Source: Paracoccaceae bacterium (GTDB lineage: Bacteria > Pseudomonadota > Alphaproteobacteria > Rhodobacterales > Rhodobacteraceae). From it: DNA of 8,769 bases. A program made the translations under genes and the position numbers. Shown here piece by piece: positions 1 to 6,028 of the stretch. Every line of letters starts with the position of its first letter. Position 1 is the stretch's first letter. Below the pieces are notes generated by a model. The model made no database searches. It had not been told where the DNA came from and saw only the letters and a list, made by a program, of their open reading frames with translations. Where the stretch lies: positions 1 through 8,769 of the forward strand of contig JAESQH010000234.1 in the NCBI GenBank assembly GCA_016765235.1. Direction: 5' to 3'.

Positions 1-327
1 GGGGATGTTGTAATACGACCGCACCAGCTCCAACGCTTCCTTATCTGCCAGCAAATCACCCTTCAGCTTATCAGCCGAGGTCGCTGCGTGGACGATATCT
101 TCCTCGCTTGCATCAAGCCCTTCAAAGAAAAAGCTGATCTGTACATCAAGGGCTGCCGCGATATCCCAAAGGCGGGACGCACTGACGCGGTTCATGCCGG
201 TTTCGTATTTCTGAATCTGCTGGAATTTAATTCCAACGATTTCGCCCAACTGTTGCTGGGTCATTCCAACCATCCAGCGGCGGTGGCGAATACGTTTTCC
301 AACGTGTACATCTACAGGGTGTTTCAT
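1..327 (-). CDS. XRE-family HTH transcriptional regulator (3' end beyond window)
   Basis: Reading leftward from an ATG at 327, 109 codons stay open to the window edge, so the C-terminus is missing. The protein starts MKHPVDVHVGKRIRHRRW. Residues about 8-67 form a Cro/C1-type helix-turn-helix: TQQQLGEIVG is the first HTH helix, KFQQIQKYETG the recognition helix, and SASRLWDIAAALDV the closing helices. SFFFEGL follows, and then an acidic linker. This is a conserved alphaproteobacterial regulator type, usually about 120-140 aa, related to the PraR/PhrR-like XRE proteins of rhizobia; its target here is unknown. The start is supported by GGAG seven bases upstream of the ATG. The gene lies in the same orientation as typA but 274 bp beyond it, with its own promoter-like signals, so it is probably transcribed separately. 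I am sure of the fold and start, not of the physiological role. Confidence 0.9.
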   Translation of the reverse strand, partial: MKHPVDVHVGKRIRHRRWMVGMTQQQLGEIVGIKFQQIQKYETGMNRVSASRLWDIAAALDVQISFFFEGLDASEEDIVHAATSADKLKGDLLADKEALELVRSYYNIP

Positions 328-349
328 AGTTATGCTCCAAAATTGATAC

Positions 350-364
350 TCTACGTAAAGTAGA
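350..364. promoter_or_regulatory. Small inverted repeat at the predicted XRE start site, possible operator
   Basis: Perfect 5-bp arms TCTAC and GTAGA are separated by GTAAA. The repeat sits over the predicted transcription start and just upstream of the ribosome binding site of the XRE gene. That position would suit autoregulation by the encoded HTH protein. The arms are short enough to arise by chance. Confidence 0.25.
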
Positions 365-381
365 TGCATAGAGCGTGCCAA
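365..381 (-). promoter_or_regulatory. Candidate sigma-54 (RpoN) promoter for the XRE regulator
   Basis: On the minus strand these 17 bases read TTGGCACGCTCTATGCA. The known sigma-54 consensus is TGGCACG-N4-TTGCW. The -24 block is perfect, and the -12 block differs only in its first T. The invariant GG and GC are separated by exactly ten bases. Transcription would start near 354, giving a leader of roughly 27 nt before the ATG at 327. No convincing sigma-70 pair was found in the same place. This is a motif match only. Confidence 0.4.
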
Positions 382-419
382 CATCCATAAAAGTTGTTGG
401 AATGACATAACCATTTGGA

Positions 420-523
420 TAAGTTGGGCGAAACTGATGTGTAAGTCGCTGATAATACAATGAAAGAAACATTGTATTTTTACGATGTTTTTTTACACGC
501 AGACCGAAAATTCGCTCAACTTA
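420..523. repeat. Pair of inverted 13-bp motifs, TAAGTTGRGCGAA
   Basis: TAAGTTGGGCGAA is on the plus strand at 420-432 and TAAGTTGAGCGAA is on the minus strand at 511-523, a 12 of 13 match in opposite orientation. Overlapping them, TGTGTAAGT at 438-446 is exactly inverted as ACTTACACA at 519-527. A further GCGAA lies at 539-543, part of an 8-bp inverted pair AAATTCGC (508-515) and GCGAATTT (539-546). Together these look like binding sites for one protein upstream of the XRE gene. No known operator was recognised. Confidence 0.45.
454..478. repeat. 9-bp perfect inverted repeat with 7-nt loop
   Basis: Arms AATACAATG and CATTGTATT are perfectly complementary around the loop AAAGAAA. On the plus strand the right arm runs into further T residues, as in a weak terminator, but no plus-strand gene precedes it. 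It lies between the two 13-bp inverted motifs, so an operator or mRNA hairpin is as likely as a terminator. Confidence 0.45.
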
Positions 524-563
524 CACAATTACCATTTTGCGAATTTACAATCGTGGATATTTT

Positions 564-593
564 GGCGTTTTGCATAGCATGTTGCAAAACGCC
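564..593 (-). terminator. 11-bp perfect stem-loop just after typA
   Basis: Arms GGCGTTTTGCA (564-574) and TGCAAAACGCC (583-593) pair perfectly around an 8-nt loop. The hairpin starts eight bases after the typA stop codon (602-604). On the transcribed minus strand it is followed by AAAA, not a U-run, so it is not a textbook intrinsic terminator. It could act as a 3'-end stabilising hairpin or work with Rho. Confidence 0.5.
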
Positions 594-601
594 AGTGTTA
601 A

Positions 602-2422
602 TCAGCCTTCCAGCTTTTTCGCTTCGCGCTTGCGCTCGTGCGTATCAAGATGGCGTTTACGAAGGCGGATATTTTTCGGTGTCACCTCAACCAGTTCGTC
701 ATTGTCGATATAGGCAATCGCCTGTTCAAGGCTGAACCGTGTCGGAGTTGTCAAAACAACCGCTTCGTCTTTACCCGATGCCCGAACGTTGGAGTGTTTC
801 TTACCTTTAACCGGATTAACCTCAAGGTCGTTACTGCGCGAATGCTCGCCAATAATCATGCCCCGATAAAGTTTTTCCTGAACGCCGATGAAGAATTTAC
901 CGCGATCTTCAAGGTTGAACAATGCATAAGCTACGGATTCACCATCTTCCATGGAAATCAGAACGCCAGCACGACGACCCTCGATCTTGCCCTTGAACGG
1001 GGCCCAATCGTGGAAAATCCGGTTGATAACGCCAGTGCCGCGTGTATCCGTCAGGAATTCACCGTGATAACCAATCAACCCGCGCGAGGGCACATGTGCC
1101 ACAATACGGGTTTTGCCAACGCCGCCCGGGCGCATTTCGGTCAACTCGCCTTTGCGCAGGGTCAGTTTTTCGATAACCGTGCCGGAATATTCATCATCCA
1201 CGTCGACCGTAACTTCTTCAATCGGTTCATGGCGAACACCGTCAATTTGGCGGAACAACACTTGAGGGCGCGAGATCGAAAGTTCAAAACCCTCACGGCG
1301 CATGTTTTCGATCAAAACACCCATCTGCAACTCGCCACGACCGTGTACTTCGAACGCTTCACCGGATTCGGTGTCGTTGACCTTGATCGCCACGTTGGAC
1401 TCGGCTTCTTTCATAAGGCGGTCACGAATAACGCGCGATTGCACCTTGCTTCCGTCACGACCCGCAAGCGGGGATGTGTTGATGCCGAACGTCACTGTAA
1501 TAGTCGGCGGATCAATCGGCTGTGCCTCAATCGCTTCGGTAACGTCTTTGTCGGAAAGCGTGTCAGCCACGGTTGCGGTTTTCATACCCGAGATCGCAAT
1601 GATGTCGCCAGCTTCGCCAACGTCAATCGCAGACTGCTCCAATCCGCGATAGGCCAACACTTTGGTCACGCGGAAATTCTCGATCAGGCTGCCGTCACGC
1701 GACATCGCCTTGATGTGGTCGCCAGCTTTAACCGAACCGGATTCAATACGACCCGTCAGAAGGCGGCCAAGGAATGCGTCGCCGCCCAAAGTTGTCGCCA
1801 ACATCTGGAACGGCTCGTTAATGCGCGAGATTTGCGAAGGTGCAGGGACGTGGCTGATGATCAACTCCATCAACGCATCCAGATTTTTGCGTGGCCCGTC
1901 AAGTCCTACATCAGCCCAGCCAGAACGACCCGAGGCGTATAGAACAGGGAAGTCCAACTGCTCGTCAGTAGCACCAAGGTTGGCAAACATGTCGAAGCAT
2001 TCGTCCAGTGCGCGGTCAGGTTCGGCGTCGTGTTTGTCTACTTTGTTCAGAACCACGATAGGGCGAAGACCAAGCGCCAGCGCTTTGGCGGTCACGAATT
2101 TGGTCTGTGGCATAGGGCCTTCAGCCGCATCTACCAGCAGGATAACACCGTCAACCATCGACAAGATCCGCTCCACCTCGCCACCGAAATCGGCGTGGCC
2201 CGGTGTGTCCACGATGTTGACGCGAATCCCGTTCCATTCCACGGATGTGGCCTTGGCCAAAATCGTAATGCCGCGCTCGCGCTCCAGATCGTTGGAGTCC
2301 ATCGCACGTTCCTGCTGTGACTCGTTCTCGCGGTATAGGCCGGATTGCTTCAGTATCTCGTCCACCAGTGTAGTTTTACCGTGGTCAACGTGGGCGATGA
2401 TAGCGACGTTACGCATATCCAT
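602..2422 (-). CDS. typA: TypA/BipA ribosome-binding translational GTPase
   Basis: The product is a 606-aa translational GTPase of the TypA/BipA family, the usual length. In this family it binds the 70S ribosome in the cytoplasm, resembles EF-G and LepA, and aids ribosome assembly and stress or cold adaptation. The G motifs are intact: G1 AHVDHGKT (10-17), G2 around RERGITI (48-54), G3 DTPGH with catalytic His76 (72-76), G4 NKVD (126-129). A beta-barrel domain, two EF-G-like alpha/beta domains and the TypA-specific C-terminus follow, ending VTPKNIRLRKRHLDTHERKREAKKLEG. Start: the frame is open up to 2686, but homologous sequence begins at MDMRNVAIIAHVDHGK, and AAGGA lies eight bases before the ATG at 2422; the upstream extension is not protein-like and would include the leader. 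The gene is divergent from the MFS transporter. Identity is very secure. Confidence 0.97.
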   Translation of the reverse strand: MDMRNVAIIAHVDHGKTTLVDEILKQSGLYRENESQQERAMDSNDLERERGITILAKATSVEWNGIRVNIVDTPGHADFGGEVERILSMVDGVILLVDAAEGPMPQTKFVTAKALALGLRPIVVLNKVDKHDAEPDRALDECFDMFANLGATDEQLDFPVLYASGRSGWADVGLDGPRKNLDALMELIISHVPAPSQISRINEPFQMLATTLGGDAFLGRLLTGRIESGSVKAGDHIKAMSRDGSLIENFRVTKVLAYRGLEQSAIDVGEAGDIIAISGMKTATVADTLSDKDVTEAIEAQPIDPPTITVTFGINTSPLAGRDGSKVQSRVIRDRLMKEAESNVAIKVNDTESGEAFEVHGRGELQMGVLIENMRREGFELSISRPQVLFRQIDGVRHEPIEEVTVDVDDEYSGTVIEKLTLRKGELTEMRPGGVGKTRIVAHVPSRGLIGYHGEFLTDTRGTGVINRIFHDWAPFKGKIEGRRAGVLISMEDGESVAYALFNLEDRGKFFIGVQEKLYRGMIIGEHSRSNDLEVNPVKGKKHSNVRASGKDEAVVLTTPTRFSLEQAIAYIDNDELVEVTPKNIRLRKRHLDTHERKREAKKLEG

Positions 2423-2450
2423 AGTGCTTATCCTTAAAACAGATGAAATG

Positions 2451-2475
2451 CGGGGCTGCCCATTGGACAACCCCG
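2451..2475 (-). promoter_or_regulatory. Hairpin in the typA mRNA leader
   Basis: On the minus strand, CGGGGTTGTCC pairs with GGGCAGCCCCG across a 3-nt loop (AAT). This makes an 11-bp stem with two G-U wobbles, placed 28 bases upstream of the typA ATG and followed by a U-richer stretch before the Shine-Dalgarno. It would be in the transcript if the promoter lies upstream near 2486-2514. A role in attenuation, stability or temperature response is inference only. Confidence 0.4.
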
Positions 2476-2485
2476 TTCGAGGCCC

Positions 2486-2514
2486 GACATAAGCCCAATC
2501 AATGCGTTTGGCAA
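2486..2514 (-). promoter_or_regulatory. Possible sigma-70-type promoter for typA
   Basis: The minus strand carries TTGCCA (2509-2514) and TATGTC (2486-2491) separated by 17 bases. The -35 box fits well and the -10 box moderately. The position gives a typA leader of roughly 55-60 nt. A promoter is expected somewhere in this divergent gap; this one is only the best-looking candidate. Confidence 0.3.
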
Positions 2515-2582
2515 GAAGATGCTTGCACATAACGGCTACCTTGCGCCAAATACCGCAGAATTCCCTGCCAATGCGAGGCCTG

Positions 2583-3704
2583 ATGACCGCCCCCCTATAT
2601 ATTCTTATGGCCTGCATCGCCCTGATCGGCGCAAACGGCTTACTTTTATCGCCCGTATTAACAGATGTGGCCGCCGAACTGGACACAACAATCGCCTACG
2701 CTGGTCGCGCAGTAGCGGCCTATAGTGCCGGAACCGCGATCACAGCCCTGTGGCTTGGTCGCTCAATGGATGGATTCGGTCTGGCGCGGGCGCTGATACT
2801 GGCCATGGCACTGGTGGGACAAGCGCAAATCGGCACAGCATTTTCCAGCGGCTGGATAGGCCTATCAATGTTCCAAGGCATGGCAGGGGCCGGCGCAGGC
2901 GTAGCACTTCCCGCAATCTACGGCATCACCGCCGAGATTTCCCCCAAAGGCCAAGAATCCCGCTACATGTCCCGCGTCATATTCGGCTGGTCCATCGCAA
3001 TGGTCGCCGCCGTCCCACTCGGCGCTTTCCTGTCAGACGTTTTCGGATGGCGGCAAATGTTGATGCTAGGCGGTGGTGCCGCCTTTATCCTCATCCTCTT
3101 CGCCATAAAAATACTACCCCCCTCCAAACCAGCCGAGGCCCGCATTCGGATGCGCCGCTTCAAACCCTTAACCCTGCAAGGTGGCGCTAAACAATTCGCG
3201 CTGTGCCTGTTCTTCATGATGGCGTTTTACGGCACCTATGCCTATATCGGCGCGTATACCCGCACCACATTCGGGATAAGTGCAACCGCCGCTGGCCTTA
3301 GCGCACTGGTATACGGTATCGGCTTTGGCCTCGCGATGACCCTGTCCGGCGTGATCGACAGGCTTGGCCGAAACACACTTCTTCCCGCAGGGCTAACCAT
3401 CGCCGCGATACTACTGGCGTCCCTGGCAATCACCCCAAGTTTCGCAGCGTTCCTCGCTGTGGTCTTCTTATGGGGCTTCATCAATCATTTCATTCTCAAT
3501 ATGATTGTGGTCGGACTAAACGCCCTCGCGCCCAAAAATCGAGGCGCTGTGATGGGGCTTTATAGTGCAACCACATATACAGGGGCCGCAATCGGTGTTC
3601 TGTTGATGGGGAATATGTATGAAGGTTTCGGATTTGTGGCCGTCGCCCTGACCGCCGCCGCTTTGAATTTAACCGCGATGCTGCTGGCATTGCGACGGGC
3701 ATAA
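2583..3704 (+). CDS. MFS transporter, drug/metabolite efflux type
   Basis: The product is a 373-aa inner-membrane protein of the major facilitator superfamily, probably a proton-driven exporter of the DHA1/AraJ-like kind. About twelve hydrophobic segments can be placed, near 6-28, 42-62, 68-87, 92-115, 131-150, 157-176, 204-222, 234-255, 267-288, 290-312, 323-342 and 350-370. Motif A-like loops occur twice: GRSMDGFGLARA (59-70) and, better, GVIDRLGRNTLL (256-267). VAAVPLGAFLSDVFGWR (141-157) resembles the TM5 antiporter motif. The basic loop 180-195 links the two halves. Start: the frame is open from 2502, but the ATG at 2583 has GAGG four bases before it and gives a normal MFS N-terminus; ATG 2571 is possible and lacks a clear ribosome site. 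The substrate cannot be read from sequence. The stop is 14 bp from the MDR gene, so co-transcription is likely. Confidence 0.85.
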   Translation: MTAPLYILMACIALIGANGLLLSPVLTDVAAELDTTIAYAGRAVAAYSAGTAITALWLGRSMDGFGLARALILAMALVGQAQIGTAFSSGWIGLSMFQGMAGAGAGVALPAIYGITAEISPKGQESRYMSRVIFGWSIAMVAAVPLGAFLSDVFGWRQMLMLGGGAAFILILFAIKILPPSKPAEARIRMRRFKPLTLQGGAKQFALCLFFMMAFYGTYAYIGAYTRTTFGISATAAGLSALVYGIGFGLAMTLSGVIDRLGRNTLLPAGLTIAAILLASLAITPSFAAFLAVVFLWGFINHFILNMIVVGLNALAPKNRGAVMGLYSATTYTGAAIGVLLMGNMYEGFGFVAVALTAAALNLTAMLLALRRA

Positions 3705-3718
3705 GAAGGATTTCCACC

Positions 3719-4681
3719 ATGCGAGCAATGCGACTTCACGAATTGGGCCAAGCAATGACCCTCGACACAATCGACATCCCTGAACCAAAAGCTGGCGAAG
3801 TACGGGTCCGCGTCCACACATGTGGCATCAACTTCGGCGACACGTTAATCGTGCAAGGCAAGTATCAGGAAATATTCGACTTGCCTTTCGCGCCGGGCAT
3901 GGAGATTTGCGCAACAGTCGATGCACTCGGCGAAGGCGTAACCGAACCCGCAATCGGCCAACGCATCGCCTCTTTTAGTGGTGTCGGCGGCTTGGGCGAA
4001 TATTCCAGCATCCCCGCCGCCACCTGCGTCGCCGTACCAGATGGAATGTCCGATACAGACGCCGCCGCGTTTCTGGTCGCCTATGGAACCAGCCACGTCG
4101 CGCTCGATTACAAAGCCCACCTTAAAGCGGGCGAAACGCTTCTGGTCCTTGGCGCATCCGGCGGCATCGGCCTAACAGCAGTCGAACTAGGCAAAATGAT
4201 GGGCGCGACCGTGATTGCCTGTGCGCGCGGCGCTGACAAACTGGCAATTGCAAAACAGGCCGGGGCAGATCACCTGATCGACAGCTCCACCCAAGACATC
4301 CGCGAGATCGTCAAATCCTTGGGCGGGGCCGACGTGGTCTATGACCCAATCGGCGGCGACCAGTTCAAAGCTGCCCTGCGCGCCTGCAACCCCGAAGCCC
4401 GCATCATCCCGCTGGGATTCGCCAGTGGCGAGGTTCCCCAAATCCCCGCCAACATTCTGCTGGTCAAAAACATCACGGTAGTCGGGCTATACTGGGGCGG
4501 CTACGCCAAGTTCAAACCCTCCGTTCTGACCGACAGTTTCGCACAACTTTTCGCATGGCACGCGGAGGGCTGCTTAAAGCCGCACGTCAGTCACGTCTTG
4601 CCGCTGGAACAAGCAAACGAGGCGCTGCAATTGTTAATAGATCGTAAAGCTACGGGCAAAGTTGTGGTGCAAGTGACCTAA
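3719..4681 (+). CDS. Zinc-independent MDR enzyme, NADPH:quinone oxidoreductase-like
   Basis: The product is a 320-aa cytoplasmic oxidoreductase of the medium-chain dehydrogenase/reductase superfamily, quinone oxidoreductase branch, at full family length. The N-terminal GroES-like domain spans about 1-120, with PEPKAGEVRVRV at 21-32, GINFGDTLIVQGKY at 36-49 and PGMEICATVDALGEGV at 59-74. The Rossmann domain has the glycine-rich loop GASGGIG (145-151), preceded by LVAYGTSHVAL and followed by ADVVYDPIGGDQF (204-216) and KATGKVVV near the end. The zinc ligands of alcohol dehydrogenases are not apparent, consistent with NAD(P)H-dependent reduction of quinones or other activated double bonds. GAAGGA-type Shine-Dalgarno sequence at 3705-3710, eight bases before the ATG, fixes the start and lies right after the MFS stop. 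Pairing with an exporter suggests handling of a reactive compound, but the true substrate is unknown. Confidence 0.9.
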   Translation: MRAMRLHELGQAMTLDTIDIPEPKAGEVRVRVHTCGINFGDTLIVQGKYQEIFDLPFAPGMEICATVDALGEGVTEPAIGQRIASFSGVGGLGEYSSIPAATCVAVPDGMSDTDAAAFLVAYGTSHVALDYKAHLKAGETLLVLGASGGIGLTAVELGKMMGATVIACARGADKLAIAKQAGADHLIDSSTQDIREIVKSLGGADVVYDPIGGDQFKAALRACNPEARIIPLGFASGEVPQIPANILLVKNITVVGLYWGGYAKFKPSVLTDSFAQLFAWHAEGCLKPHVSHVLPLEQANEALQLLIDRKATGKVVVQVT

Positions 4682-4705
4682 GAGGTTAACGCAAAACGTA
4701 CATAC

Positions 4706-4738
4706 GCGTTGTGTACGGGTTGTGTACGCGTTGTGCAC
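4706..4738. repeat. 11-bp tandem repeat, three copies
   Basis: Three adjacent units read GCGTTGTGTAC, GGGTTGTGTAC and GCGTTGTGCAC (4706-4716, 4717-4727, 4728-4738). Each differs from the first by at most one base. The run lies between the convergent MDR and LysR genes. The period is close to one helical turn. A stem CGTACA/TGTACG (4698-4703, 4712-4717) overlaps the first copy. No known repeat family was recognised. Confidence 0.7.
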
Positions 4739-4741
4739 ACG

Positions 4742-4764
4742 AAAATCCCGCGTTTTCACGCGAG
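4742..4764 (-). terminator. Intrinsic terminator of the LysR gene
   Basis: On the minus strand a 7-bp stem with one wobble (CTCGCGT/ACGCGGG) closes a GAAA tetraloop and runs into A then TTTT (4742-4745). It begins ten bases after the LysR stop codon. The tetraloop and U-run make this a good Rho-independent terminator. Read from the plus strand it is much weaker, so termination of the MFS-MDR transcript is less clear. Confidence 0.65.
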
Positions 4765-4773
4765 TGTTAACGC

Positions 4774-5646
4774 CTATTCCGCCGCTTTCAACATCACAGA
4801 TCCATAGGCCTGCCGCACCAGATTAGCCAGCCGTTCTGCCAGCGCCACTTGTGGACCAGCAGCGATATACATGTTGATGTTGAAAAGCGGTAAATCCGGC
4901 AAGGCCCCGTTGTGCGGGATCACTTCGAGGCGGTGGTCAACCGTCCCTTCCAACGCCGCATGGATCGCCAGATCAGCAGAAACTGACGCCTCTACCGTAC
5001 GAGTTGAGTCTGATTCCACAGCCATTTCCCACAGTATTCCAGCCTCGTCTAACGCGCGCTGGGCGCAGCTGCGAAACCCGCAATGATGCTCGAAAGCCAA
5101 GCGGGCAGGGCGCGCTTTCCAACGCGATCCATTGGGTGCGCCCACCCACAACATTTGTGCGCGTTGCAAAGTCTCGCCACCACTGTCTAATTCGGTTTCC
5201 GTAGTCAGAATCATATCAACTTCGCCCCGCGCTAACTGGCGTTTCAGACGCAAGGTATAAGACGATATCAGATTGACCTTGATACTTGGGTATTCCGCCG
5301 CAAACCGTTGTAATACCGTGGGAATATAGGGATAAATAATATCTGACGGCACGCCCAAAGTGATCTCGCCCTTGTAAGCCTGATCCGTCATTCGCGCCCA
5401 AACTTCGTCGTTTAACGCCAGAATTCGGCGACCATACCCGAGCAATTGTTCGCCGTGCGCCGTCAAGGCAACGCCACGACCAGCGCGTTCCAATAGTCGC
5501 TGTCCGATGGATTCTTCCAACCGTTTTACCTGCATTGAGACCGCAGATTGTGTCAGATGCAACTGCCCGGCAGCGCGGGTAACTCCGCCCGTTTCGGCAA
5601 CGGTAACAAAGGCGCGAAGAGCGGTCATATCTAGATTTCTTGGCAT
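4774..5646 (-). CDS. LysR-family transcriptional regulator (LrhA-like effector domain)
   Basis: The product is a 290-aa LysR-type regulator, full length for the family. The winged HTH covers about 5-64, with MTALRAFVTVAETGGVTRAAGQLHLTQ (from residue 7) leading into the recognition helix SAVSMQVKRLEE (34-45). A linker helix follows to about 90. The periplasmic-binding-protein-like effector domain begins at GEITLGVPSDIIYPYIP (93-109). The run YPSIKVNLISSY and the ending NINMYIA resemble the LrhA-like group; the ligand is unknown. The ATG at 5646 is used because it is the most upstream; the ribosome site is weak (GGA) and ATG at 5628 is an alternative. LysR proteins usually bind beside their own gene and act on the divergent one, so the DUF1127 gene 123 bp away is the natural candidate target. 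Confidence 0.92.
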   Translation of the reverse strand: MPRNLDMTALRAFVTVAETGGVTRAAGQLHLTQSAVSMQVKRLEESIGQRLLERAGRGVALTAHGEQLLGYGRRILALNDEVWARMTDQAYKGEITLGVPSDIIYPYIPTVLQRFAAEYPSIKVNLISSYTLRLKRQLARGEVDMILTTETELDSGGETLQRAQMLWVGAPNGSRWKARPARLAFEHHCGFRSCAQRALDEAGILWEMAVESDSTRTVEASVSADLAIHAALEGTVDHRLEVIPHNGALPDLPLFNINMYIAAGPQVALAERLANLVRQAYGSVMLKAAE

Positions 5647-5671
5647 ATCAATATCCGTGATGTATTACATA

Positions 5672-5687
5672 AAAAACATTCGTTTTT
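5672..5687. promoter_or_regulatory. AT-rich inverted repeat, candidate LysR binding site
   Basis: AAAAAC and GTTTTT pair around ATTC, 26 bases upstream of the LysR ATG and inside the divergent gap. The layout matches where a LysR protein would bind for autorepression and activation of the divergent gene. The classic T-N11-A box is too loose to prove it here. Confidence 0.3.
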
Positions 5688-5708
5688 ATTATTAATCATA
5701 CTCTGACA

Positions 5709-5714
5709 TATAAA
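5709..5714 (+). promoter_or_regulatory. Possible -10 box for the DUF1127 gene
   Basis: TATAAA on the plus strand would start transcription about 50 bases before the DUF1127 ATG. No good -35 hexamer is seen 16-18 bases upstream (only TTATTA at 5686-5691), which would fit a promoter needing an activator such as the adjacent LysR. Confidence 0.3.
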
Positions 5715-5769
5715 TCAACATTCCTGATAGGAACTAACGAACTCATAACGAAACCCGATGGAGGGCATC

Positions 5770-5967
5770 ATGCAAACCGCAACTTTCAAAGCACACACAA
5801 AGACACGTAACATTTCAGCAACCGCAACCCTGAACTGGGTTATCGAGAGTGTCCGCATCGCAAGCCAACGCCGCTCGCTGGCCAAACTAAGCTGGAGCGC
5901 GCTGGACGATATCGGTGTTTCCGAAGCCCAAGCCATGCACGAAGCAAACAAGCCTTTCTGGGCTTGA
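5770..5967 (+). CDS. DUF1127 small arginine-rich protein
   Basis: The product is a 65-aa protein with a C-terminal DUF1127 domain at about 20-63. The signature is visible: LNWVIESVRIASQRRSLAKLS, then ALDDIGVSEAQA (44-55) and the ending KPFW. DUF1127 proteins are short and cytoplasmic. Some have been linked to RNA binding and RNA turnover, for example CcaF1 in Rhodobacter sphaeroides, and others to phosphate or carbon metabolism in Agrobacterium; the specific role here is unknown. Start: ATG 5770 is chosen because GGAGGG (5760-5765) lies four bases before it. The in-frame ATG at 5758 would put this ribosome site inside the gene. It is divergent from LysR and ends 58 bp from a convergent hydrolase gene. 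I see no CcsR-like sRNA cluster after it. Confidence 0.88.
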   Translation: MQTATFKAHTKTRNISATATLNWVIESVRIASQRRSLAKLSWSALDDIGVSEAQAMHEANKPFWA

Positions 5968-5993
5968 TAACGAGTTGAAAATAAACGGTTAAA

Positions 5994-6028
5994 TAAACGC
6001 CTGCCTTTGAAAACAAGGTGGGCGTTTA
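5994..6028. terminator. Bidirectional hairpin between DUF1127 and the hydrolase
   Basis: A 14-bp stem with two G-U wobbles (TAAACGCC-TG-CCTT pairing with AAGG-TG-GGCGTTTA) closes a 7-nt loop TGAAAAC. It lies in the convergent gap. On the minus strand it is followed by an A/T-rich run (TTTAACCGTTTATTTT), and on the plus strand it ends in TTTA. The hydrolase stop codon TAA (6026-6028) forms the last base pairs of the stem. Confidence 0.65.

Noticed and set aside
88..363. Plus-strand 91-codon frame over the XRE gene
   Set aside because: It is antisense to a clear HTH regulator with its own ribosome site and promoter-like signal.
413..421. DnaA-box-like TTATCCAAA on the minus strand
   Set aside because: It is a single site with one mismatch to TTATNCACA and no cluster or origin-like neighbourhood.
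638..1942. A 434-codon plus-strand open frame antisense to typA
   Set aside because: It lies wholly inside typA, which has all its family motifs, and its translation shows no recognisable domain; long antisense frames are a by-product of codon bias.
1662..2492. Second long plus-strand open frame (276 codons) opposite the typA N-terminal half
   Set aside because: It is Ser/Arg-rich, domain-free antisense of the GTPase domain, with no ribosome site of note.
2423..2686. N-terminal extension of the typA frame by 88 codons
   Set aside because: Homologous sequence and a good ribosome site begin at 2422, and the extension crosses the leader hairpin, the likely promoter and the start of the divergent MFS gene.
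5968..6025. CcsR-type small RNA genes downstream of the DUF1127 gene, as in Rhodobacter sphaeroides
   Set aside because: Only 58 bases separate it from the convergent hydrolase, and they hold a terminator hairpin; no repeated CCUCC-loop hairpins are present.
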